From the NCBI GenBank assembly GCA_016858145.1, contig JAEHOE010000022.1, forward strand, positions 1 to 64,000: a stretch of 64,000 bases of DNA. The letters run 5' to 3'. Positions within the stretch are counted from its first letter, which is position 1. Each line of letters opens with the position of its first letter. Below are positions 56,152 to 64,000 of the stretch, piece by piece. A model generated the notes under the pieces. The model ran no database searches. It was given only the letters and a program-made list of their open reading frames with translations, and was not told the origin of the DNA. Made by a program: the position numbers and the translations under genes. The DNA comes from Edaphochlamys debaryana. Taxonomy: Eukaryota > Chlorophyta > Chlorophyceae > Chlamydomonadales.

Positions 56152-58752
56152 GAGCGTCAAAACAACTATGCAGCGGCCCAGCCTGCTGCCCTGATCACCG
56201 GCGCCGTACAGCGCAACCAGACCAACGAGCGCTGGACTTCTGCCCTAATCTCCGACGTCGCCGCCATCGCCGATCGTCAGGAGCTTGGAGCTGGACGCTA
56301 CTGTGATCCCTGGGAGGACAAGCCGCTGCTGCATTACCTTTCGCAAGGCATCTGCCCCGCGGGCCTTGGAGGTGAGGCAGCCAGGCGCGTGGCGCGTCGA
56401 GCCATCAACTACCGGTACGACGAGCGTGTCAAGCGCCTCTATCACCGCATGCCTAACGCCACCATGCGTGAGGTGCCCCCACCTGAGCAACGCCAAGCCA
56501 TCATTGAGGAGGCGCATCACCGCTTGGGCCACTGGGGCGCTCGCCGCACGCTCTGCCTGGTCCAGAACGGCTACTGGTGGCAAGGTATGTCTAGAGATGT
56601 GGAGTATGTTGTACAGCGCTGCGCGCTCTGCGACCGTGCCAACACCACAGGCAACGTGACCCCTCCGGAGCTGCACCCTCTGCCAATCCGAGGGCCCTTC
56701 TTTCGCTGGCACGTTGACCTGGCAGGCCCCCTCACTGCCACGCAGTCGGGCTATCGGTACGTGATGGTGTGCGTGGAGTCCTGGACCAAGCACGTGGAGA
56801 TGATTCCGTTGCGAGACAAGAGCTCAGAGGAGGTGGCCAACGCTTTCCTCGCCAACGTCCTGGCCCGCTTCTCTGCCCCGGCGGAGGTGGTCACGGACGG
56901 CGGCTCGGAGTTCCAGGGAGCCTTCGCTGCCCTGCTTGAACAGTGCTTTATCGACCACCGGACTACTTCGCCCAATCACCCACAGTCCAACGGTGCGGCT
57001 GAGAGAGTAGTGCAGATTTGCAAGCGGTCGCTTCGCAAATACTGTGCGCAGAACGTCTCTGCTGAGAAGTGGGACGAGTACCTACCCTGGATCCTGCTGG
57101 GCTACCGTTGCTCCCCGCAGAAGTCGACCGGCAAGTCCCCCTTCGAGCTTATGTACGGGGCCCCGCCTATGGTACCTCTGGGCGCCCAGGAGCTCTGGGC
57201 TGAGGCCATAGATCCCGATCTCGACCCCCAGCGGGCGGATCAACTCGTGATGCTGCGTGCGCATAACGTGCAGCAAGCCGCCCCCTTCAACGGCCACAAC
57301 CTGCTCACGGCGCAGTGGCACGACCGTCACAACTACACGCGCGTGAGGGCCGGCGGCTACAAGCCCCGGTTCACCAAGTTTAACGTGGGCGACTACGTGT
57401 ACGTCATCCTGCGCAATCAGAACAACACGCTCCAGCTCCCTGTCCGCGACATGGTGCTGCGCATCGTCGCTGTCAGCGCTGAAGGCGTGGCCACCCTCAC
57501 CGGTAGGGACGGCACCACGCGCAAGGAGCACGTCAGCAACCTTGCCCCCTGCCACCTCCAAGACTTGGACCCGATCATAGATCCCCGCATCGCCATCCCT
57601 CCGCTGGATCTGCCATGCGAGATCTGCGCCTTCCCAGGCGACGAGTCTAAGATGGTCATGTGCGACGGCTGTGGCACAGGATGGCACCTGTACTGCCTCC
57701 AGCCGCCGCTCAGGTCAGTGCCCCGCGGCACCTGGACCTGCCCTGACTGCCACGCCCGCGGCGTGACCACGTCAACCATCAACCAGCAACCCGCGCCCGC
57801 ACCCCGCGAGGCGCCGGCGCCACCGCTGTTCCCCAACGCCCAGGGCCGTCAGCGCATCGCTGAAGCCCAGGCACTCGAGGGAGCCGCCTGCTCCCGCAAG
57901 GTCCGTGACCCCGCCACCAACGCTCTCGTGGAGCGCCGGGGCACCTTGCACTACATCACTGCCGAACCGCGCAACCGCCCCATTGAGGCGCGCTACACCG
58001 ACGGCACCGGGGAGCGGCTGACTCTGCGTGCGGCTAAGGGCTGCGCCCTTCCATCAGCCACGGTCCTCTCTGTCGCCACCGGGGCCCCGCCCTTGGCGTT
58101 GCCTGACCACTGGGACCTCTCCTCTGCGAGCGCCCGAGCCGCTGCCCTCTTGCAGCTCCGCTCGGTGCCCGAACTGGCCGCCAGCATGCCGGAGACCCTC
58201 TCGCACGCGGTCACGCCCGCGCCCACTGAGGAGGCTTTGAGCTCTCTCCTGGACTATCTGGACGCTAGCCGCTCGCCGGTCATTCTGGACCCCTGCGCCG
58301 GTGACGAAACCTTAGCCCTGGCGCTGCGTGCCCGCGGCTACACCGTCAGCGCGAACCAGGGCCGGGCCAACACCGCATCCGGCTGGCCCAAACTCGACCC
58401 GCTGCAACCGGGTACCTACCGCCGCCTCGCCACGCCCGGCGAGTCCTGGCTCATCATCTCGGCTCCACCCCCGGAGCTGCTGCCCTTCTGGCTGCCCCTG
58501 ACCATCGCCATGGTGCCACTGGTCGCGGCCTTCATCCCACGGCGCTTGCTGACGGCCCCGCCGCCTGCTTGGGCTGCACTTCTTACCCGCCTTCTGGACG
58601 AGGAGAGGCTGGCTGTCATCACTGGAGAATCCTGCGGATACGTTGGCGGAAAGCCTGGAGCTTGGCTGATTGTGTTTCGGGATGGGACGATGAAAGCGCA
58701 GCTGATGCGAGGAATTGGGAAGGGACGCGCCGAGCATTGGGTGCACGCGTAG
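56152..58752 (+). CDS. Retroelement integrase with PHD finger and C-terminal methyltransferase-like domain
   Basis: 867 codons are open in the same frame as the part before the TAG. In order: an HHCC zinc-binding motif (56500-56640, HHRLGHWG then CALCDRA), an integrase catalytic core with HVDLAGPL, VTDGGSEF and AAERVV supplying the D, D and E, and a small barrel-like tail (NVGDYVYVI, HVSNLAPCHL). A PHD finger (57613-57752) has the C4-H-C3 layout: CEICAF, MCDGCGTGWHLYC, WTCPDC. A C-terminal fold recalls N6-adenine methyltransferases (VILDPCAGDETLALALRARGY), but the NPPY catalytic motif is replaced by SAPP. The integrase may still be functional as its triad is intact. Without a valid start after the TAG it depends on readthrough or an internal ATG. 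Confidence 0.75.
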   Translation, partial: ERQNNYAAAQPAALITGAVQRNQTNERWTSALISDVAAIADRQELGAGRYCDPWEDKPLLHYLSQGICPAGLGGEAARRVARRAINYRYDERVKRLYHRMPNATMREVPPPEQRQAIIEEAHHRLGHWGARRTLCLVQNGYWWQGMSRDVEYVVQRCALCDRANTTGNVTPPELHPLPIRGPFFRWHVDLAGPLTATQSGYRYVMVCVESWTKHVEMIPLRDKSSEEVANAFLANVLARFSAPAEVVTDGGSEFQGAFAALLEQCFIDHRTTSPNHPQSNGAAERVVQICKRSLRKYCAQNVSAEKWDEYLPWILLGYRCSPQKSTGKSPFELMYGAPPMVPLGAQELWAEAIDPDLDPQRADQLVMLRAHNVQQAAPFNGHNLLTAQWHDRHNYTRVRAGGYKPRFTKFNVGDYVYVILRNQNNTLQLPVRDMVLRIVAVSAEGVATLTGRDGTTRKEHVSNLAPCHLQDLDPIIDPRIAIPPLDLPCEICAFPGDESKMVMCDGCGTGWHLYCLQPPLRSVPRGTWTCPDCHARGVTTSTINQQPAPAPREAPAPPLFPNAQGRQRIAEAQALEGAACSRKVRDPATNALVERRGTLHYITAEPRNRPIEARYTDGTGERLTLRAAKGCALPSATVLSVATGAPPLALPDHWDLSSASARAAALLQLRSVPELAASMPETLSHAVTPAPTEEALSSLLDYLDASRSPVILDPCAGDETLALALRARGYTVSANQGRANTASGWPKLDPLQPGTYRRLATPGESWLIISAPPPELLPFWLPLTIAMVPLVAAFIPRRLLTAPPPAWAALLTRLLDEERLAVITGESCGYVGGKPGAWLIVFRDGTMKAQLMRGIGKGRAEHWVHA

Positions 58753-58959
58753 CTGAGGAGGTGTAGCCTGGATTATGAGTCTTGCAGGCTGTCGCTTGGC
58801 AGAGACCGTTAGCATGGTAGGAGCTAAGCCACTGGAGTTGGCTGGAGGAGATTGTTGTCTGTCGTTGAGCGAGCTGCTTCTGACTTAGGAGTATAGCTTC
58901 GAGCCGGTTTCGACTGCGTGCTTTTCTGTAGGGGTGAGCTCTATTGGCTCTGAGCCGCC

Positions 58960-58970
58960 AAGGGGGGGAG
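58960..58970 (+). other. Possible polypurine tract
   Basis: AAGGGGGGGAG lies about 200 bp after the end of the integrase frame, the position expected for a plus-strand primer site before a 3' long terminal repeat. No repeat following it was matched to sequence upstream of the element, so the call is tentative. Confidence 0.3.
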
Positions 58971-59721
58971 TCTTCCCAGCCGGCATCGGTATGCCACGAA
59001 CCATAGTGTGTCCTGACACTAGGGCTCGGGCTATGGCGGTGTAGCCAGCGACGGGACCTGCGCGGCAGGAAGTGTGGCGGGGCAGCGGCCGTACCCGGCG
59101 GGCCATGTGAAGGGCGGGCACCGGGTGGGGGTGGGGCAGGTCGTGGGCACACGAAGGTGGGGCAGGGTGTGGCTGTGAGGCGTGGCTGAGTGCAATCGGG
59201 GTCTGGGGTGGGTTGCCAAGTTGCAAAGGTTGCAGCGTGTCTCAGGGGGTGCAGCTGCCTTGAAATAGACAGGGCCCACTTGGGGACACCGGGGTGTGGA
59301 CGTGTGGTGCCAGGGTATAGGGCCATGTGGCTGTGGTGCCTTGGTCGGTCATGTGCCTTGTGGGGCCACAGCGCGGCATGTAAGGCCGAGCCCACAGCTT
59401 GATGCTGTAGCTGAGAGCGTGAGGGTGGTGGTCGGGTAGGGGCCAGGTAGGTGTTCGGCGGCGTGGGACGTTGGGTCCAGGAGGTTGAGATGGGGCTGGA
59501 TTCATGCCTTCGTCCTGCCGGGGGGAGGGTGAGGAGGGTAAGGGGCAAACCACCGGGGCCCAGCAGCTCAGGCACGAACCCAGCGAACAGGCCGTGTGGG
59601 CCCCGCGAGTACGAGTCTCACTCGTCCACTCATGGTCTGTGCTTTACTTGGTTGCATTCACAACATATCTGAAGAGGTCTACACGCGTTGGTCTTCACTT
59701 GGCGCGACTTGGCGCGGTCTC
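58971..59721. other. Region between retroelement and second P450
   Basis: No supported exon. It includes the right copy of the 37-bp repeat (59548-59584). The promoter of the P450 starting at 59722 should lie at its right end. Confidence 0.45.
59548..59584. repeat. 37-bp repeat, right copy
   Basis: This matches 53492-53528 with one mismatch, same orientation. The surrounding sequence is not similar beyond the 37 bases. Confidence 0.85.
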
Positions 59722-62700
59722 ATGGCGGTGCTTGCGTCGCTCGTGGCGTTCTGCCAAACGCCGCTTGGCGCGGCCTGCGCGCTGCTTTGGGCTGTGGTAA
59801 GCGCCATGATCAAGCGTGCGGCCAGCGCTGCCTTTCTGCAGTTGTGCAACGCCCGTCGCGTTGAATCCATCATCCTGGCTGGTGCAGATAACCTGGGCCG
59901 GCTGGTATCCTCTGCGGAGATGGCACCTGCGAAAATTCCCCGGTGAGTGGCTCAGTCTCGTCAGCGGCAGGGAGAACGTGCAAGTCTGCATTCCGCCCAG
60001 CCCGTCGCGGCGCCAACACGTTAATTGTGGCATCCACTGGCCAGCTGCGTGTGATTAAACGGCTGTCCGGTCGTGGGTGTGCACTTGGCGTCGAGGCGGG
60101 CATTCGTTCGTCCTCCACCCCCCGACGCGTGCCCGCTCCCCCTCGCCTTCTCCCCCTCTCCTCCCCCGCTCGCAGGCCCGTTTGGTCTACCCTTCCTGGG
60201 TAACCTTCCCCAGGTAACCTAGCCAGTATAGACCCATGTACGCCCAGCCTACTTTCCTGGCGCGCTCCCGCGCACGCAAACACCGGCCTGCTCATCTTGC
60301 GCCTCCACTCTCATTCCCCCCTAGATTGCCTCCATGGATCTCACGGCCTTCCTGCGCCACTGCACCACCTCGTACGGCACCGTGTGCAAGGCAAGGGGGA
60401 GGGGGGGGAAGGGGGGGGGGAAGGGGGGGGGAGGGGGAACGGAAAGGGACAGAGGGGCACAGTGCAGGGGAGGAAGGGGAGGAATTGAGGGCTTGGCGGG
60501 GGGCACGAGCTGACGGATGCGAGACCCCCATGGCCCTGCTTCATCCAGGCCCATCCCTCAAGCTCCCTCGCCGCCAGGCTGGGCCCCGTACGCACATAAC
60601 CAGCCGCTCTTCCCTCCCTTCCCTTCCCCTTCCCCTCTCATCCCCCTCCCCATCCCCGTCCCCTCTATCTTCCCTCTCCTCAGTTCTGGTTCGGCACTCG
60701 GCCCTGGGTGCTCATCAGTGACCCGGAGCTGGTCAGGTGCGGGGGGGGAGGGGTGGGTGCAAAGGGGGGGTCGAGAGGGGCAGGCGGGGGGTCTGTACTG
60801 CGGAAACGGCTGGACGTGGAGGGGTGGCCAAGCCCTGAGGAGAGAGGGGAACTCCTGCGAGCTTGGAAGCCAGCTCAACCCTCTGGGCCTCGCCCACCCA
60901 CCCACCTAGGTGCACACCCGTTCTGCGCAGCAAGCCTCCGCGCGTAGCCGCTCAATAGCCGCTTTGAAACTGTCGCCCTCGCTCCGATCCTCGCCCCCCT
61001 GCTCCCTCCGTCGCAGGAAGTTGGCCAACCGCTGGGCCGCGCGGCCCCCGGACTTCCCCGAGTTCATGCACGTGGGTCCCTGTTGGGCGGAGGGGGGAAA
61101 GGGGAGAGGGGGGTAAATTTGGAGGATGGTAAAGAGGAAAGACGAGGAGCGGCAGGGGGGGAGGGGAGGGGAGGGCAAGGGGGTAGCGATGAGGGTAGGG
61201 GGCAGAGGTGGAAAGGGGTCCTTGAGGCATCCAAGTGAAGTGCAGGAGAGGCGGGCGGGAAAGGTGAGGGAGGGGGCGGCATCGGGCGAGGGGTTGCGAC
61301 GTCCCCGCCTCTGTCCACCACGCACGTGTGTCGTACTGTCGTACAGGTGATGACGGGCGAGAACCGCGCGATCGACCAGGTCGGCATTATCGCGGCAGAG
61401 TGAGTCGGGGGGGAGGGTAAGGGGGGCGGGAGGCGGGAGGCGAAGGCGTTGGGAAGTGGAGACGATCAGCAAAGAAGTGACTGGAGGGGCTGGAGGGGTG
61501 GGTCAGTGTGGATTAACACAGACCCACCCCTGGATTTAGACGTTCCTCGCGGGGGCAGGGTACCGGCAACCAGAAATGGGAGGGTCTTGACAGGACGGAA
61601 GCCGACCAGCCTGCGACCAAAATGGCTTGAGTGGCTGCACCGTCAAGGCATGTCGATGTCGGGGAGTGCGTGCCGGGCAGCCTCAACAAGGGCAAACCTG
61701 GTGCGCTCCGCTTGGCCCGGAGCCCCCTGACTTGGCCTGACGCACACACACACCCCTGCGGGACCCCCTCCCCCTGCCATCGCCTCAGGGGCGAGGGCTG
61801 GCGCAAGGCCCGGCGTGTGTTTGAGGCCTCCATCATCCACCCCGACAGGTGGGAAAGGGGGTGGGGAAAAAGACGGGCAGGAGGGCACAGGGGGCCCCCG
61901 CGCTCAACCCCCTCAGTCCCGCCTGCGCACACCCACGCCTCGCACCTACTGGTATCCACCCCCTCAGCTTCCCCCCAACTTGCCTCCCCCTCACCCCTCT
62001 TGCCTCCCCACTTCCCCCTCACCCCACGTGCAGCCTGGCGGCCCACGTGCCCGCCATCGCCGCCTCCCTGGATCGCTTTATGCCTCTGTTGGATCGCCAT
62101 GCGGCCTCGGGGGAGCCCCTCGAGATCGGATCCAGGCTGCAGGATCTGTTCCTGGGAATGACGGGGCAGATTGGATACGGGTGAGTCACCAGCGGCCGGG
62201 ATGACGAGGAGGGAGGGAGGGAGGGAGGGAAGGGGTTGCATCCGAGGGCTTGCATCGGGGTTGCCGCAGGCCCAAGTCTTCTCCGTGTCGAGGGTTTCGT
62301 CTCGGGGTTGCCTTGCCCACCCCCGCCCTCAGCTCTGGCCCCTGCCTTACCACGCCACCGCCCCGTGCCAACTCGTACTCCAACCCCTCACCCCACGCCT
62401 ACACCCACCCCCGCACCCCAGCGTTGACTTCGGCCTGGCCCGCCACGACGGCTCGGGCGAGGGCGGCCCCCCCGCCTCGGGCGCTGCCCTGGTGGAGGCG
62501 GCGAGGGACACCCTGGCCACCATGCGCATGGAGAACGCCACCGCCTACCTGCCGCTGCAGGCAGGCCCAGGGCGGGCCCAGGGGCTGGGCCCGGGTGGGC
62601 CCGGGTGGGCCCGGCGTCATTTTGAGGGGGCGAGCACGGGTCAGGAAGGGGCTGTTGCTCCCTGCTGACACCGACGTCCCCCGCGGCCCCGCCCCTCTTC

Positions 62701-64000
62701 CTCCCCCCCACACACCCGAACCCAACCCCAGCTCATGTTCCCCGCCCTGGCCCCCGCCATCCGCCTCCTGGCCCACCACCTGCCCGACGCCAAGCAGGCC
62801 CGGGCGATGCGGGCCCGGTCCCGGGTGGCGGCGGTCAGCCGGCAGCTGATGGAGGCGTGGCGGGCGGAGAGGGAGGGCGAGGAGGGCGAGGCGGGCGGCT
62901 TCACGCAGGTGGGTCTGCTGGTATCTGATTCCCTGCTAGTTGCATGCATCAGCAGCCAGCCCATCACTTCCTAGGTCGCATTGCACGTCTTTGCTTACTC
63001 GCGATAGTGGCACTGAGATGATCCCTTGCGGGCTCTGTACAGGTTGGCGGCGGCATCGCCGGCAGCAGCTTCATGGCGGCCATGATGGAGGGGCGGAGGG
63101 GCGGGAGGGAGGAGAACCGACTGACCGAGCTCGAGGTGCGTACGGGTTCGTACTGTACGGCGGTCCTTGATGGGTATTCGCGAGTCCGCTAGGAGTAGGG
63201 AGAGGAAAGCAGGGGGGAGACGGGAACAGAAAGGATTATGCTGGCTTTGGCGGCTCAGCTGCCTCGGGGTATCTCGGTCCCCCGCTGCTCTCAGCCTGAG
63301 TCCCAAGCGCTCGCCAATGAACAACCGCCAACCGCCCAACCGTCCAACTGCCAACTGCAGGTGATCTCCCAGGGCTTCACCTTCATCGCCGCCGGTTACG
63401 AGACCACTGCCGCCGTGGTGTCCGCCTGCCTCTACCTGCTGGCGCAGAACCCGGAGGCCCAGGTGGGCCCAGGCTCTCTGGGCCCGTGTGGGCCCAGGTC
63501 CCAAGGGGCTTGGGGGTGGGGTCAAGGAGTAGTACCGGGTGCTGGGGACATGGGGTACGGTACCGGGACGGAACATGGGGCAAGGAGTGAGGGGCAGATA
63601 CGAGGGAGGGGAAAGGGAAGGGCCAATGCAAGGGTACCGGTATGCTCCCTTGCCCCAAACCACCTAACCGCCCTTCCGGCCAACGAACCAACCACCCAAC
63701 CTCTCGCCCGCATTGTACTTCCCAGGACCGCCTGGCTGCGGAGCTTGACTCCGTGCTGGGGGACCGGCCCCTCACGGCGGAGCTGCTGGGGCAGGTGGGG
63801 GTGAGGGGCGCATGGGAGGATATAGAGTATAGGGCTGTTCCTCTGGACGGCCCGGCCCGGTTCCTACTCGAGACGCCCGGCCCTGGCTGCAGTGCTGCTC
63901 CCCAGCCCCACACGCCTACCCTCCCCTGCACCACACTCCAACAGCATCCACTCGACGCTCGCCCCTTCGCTCCTGTCCCCCCAACTCTTACCTCCCCCCC
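59722..64000 (+). CDS. Cytochrome P450, copy B (3' end beyond window)
   Basis: Fourteen exons fit before the window ends: 59722-59796, 59888-59942, 60176-60213, 60325-60390, 60684-60736, 61017-61071, 61347-61399, 61789-61848, 62034-62180, 62422-62560, 62732-62908, 63043-63135, 63361-63462 and 63726-63794. The N-terminal membrane helix (LGAACALLWAV) and hinge ([15 protein letters not shown]) match copy A. Exons of 38, 66, 53 and 147 bases have identical sizes in both genes. The I-helix motif AAGYETT is present, and [20 protein letters not shown] is shared with copy A. The K-helix and haem-binding exons are missing because the window stops. Differences from copy A: exon 6 is split by an extra intron, and exons 10 and 11 of copy A are fused here. 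Two introns, after 60390 and after 62560, appear to use GC donors. The substrate is unknown. Confidence 0.9.

Larger units (their letters stand above)
54690..58970 (+). mobile_element. Degenerate Ty3/gypsy-type retroelement without reverse transcriptase
   Basis: The integrase with its zinc-binding motif and DDE triad identifies a Ty3/gypsy-like element. From left to right the reading frame carries a coiled N-terminal region, a cytosine-methyltransferase-like domain, integrase, PHD finger and a second methyltransferase-like fold. I found no aspartic protease, reverse transcriptase or RNase H, so the element is internally deleted or non-autonomous. A purine tract (AAGGGGGGGAG, 58960-58970) downstream may be the polypurine tract. 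I could not identify long terminal repeats. The left limit is set arbitrarily at the inverted repeat. Confidence 0.7.

Noticed and set aside
56245..57687. Minus-strand frames opposite the integrase
   Set aside because: Shadows of the integrase frame, which has intact catalytic and zinc-binding motifs.

Overview
The window is nuclear DNA of a chlorophycean (volvocine/Chlamydomonas-like) green alga. The basis is very high GC, genes split into many short exons with GTGAGT/GTGCGT-type donors and CAG acceptors, Ala/Gly/Pro-rich low-complexity coding sequence, a hydroxyproline-rich extracellular-matrix gene, and TGTAA polyadenylation motifs. I see no operons, tRNAs, rRNAs or CRISPR arrays. Exon models were built by hand from splice motifs, reading-frame phase and comparison between paralogues inside the window. 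The species is not determined.

Layout. 1-2764: no supported gene. 2765-5271 (-): F-box-like/ankyrin protein. 6557-7137: two isolated exon candidates. 8372-10915 (+): Pro/Gln/Ala-rich protein of unknown function behind a TATA box. 11135-11306: hexanucleotide microsatellite. 13548-16670 (+): copy 1 of a segmental duplication carrying an EF-hand single-pass membrane protein gene, with a 1-bp deletion in the membrane segment. 17245-21824 (-): eleven-exon secreted/membrane matrix protein (signal peptide, jacalin-like lectin, P/Homo-B domain, Ser-Pro repeats, C-terminal membrane anchor). 22419-24676 (+): intact copy 2 of the EF-hand gene. 25479-28799 (+): nine-exon FAD-linked (berberine-bridge type) oxidase. 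31639-37480 (-): complete seventeen-exon cytochrome P450. 38264-49652 (+): thirteen-exon, about 2,923-residue OPR/FASTK-like helical-repeat protein with a transit-peptide-like start. 50587-52482 (+): second F-box-like/ankyrin gene. 54690-58970 (+): degenerate Ty3/gypsy-type retroelement. 59722-64000 (+): second P450, cut by the window edge.

Three paralogous pairs lie in this one window: ankyrin genes about 45 kb apart in opposite orientation, EF-hand membrane genes in direct orientation flanking the matrix-protein gene, and P450 genes in opposite orientation. The P450 pair keeps identical sizes for several exons, so the pairs help prove each other's models.

The most unusual locus is the retroelement. 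One reading frame links a cytosine-methyltransferase-like domain lacking the PCQ cysteine motif, a zinc-binding integrase, a PHD finger and a second methyltransferase-like fold. It is broken by one in-frame TAG and by a frame change or 62-bp intron, and it begins with a perfect 62-bp inverted repeat. No reverse transcriptase is present.
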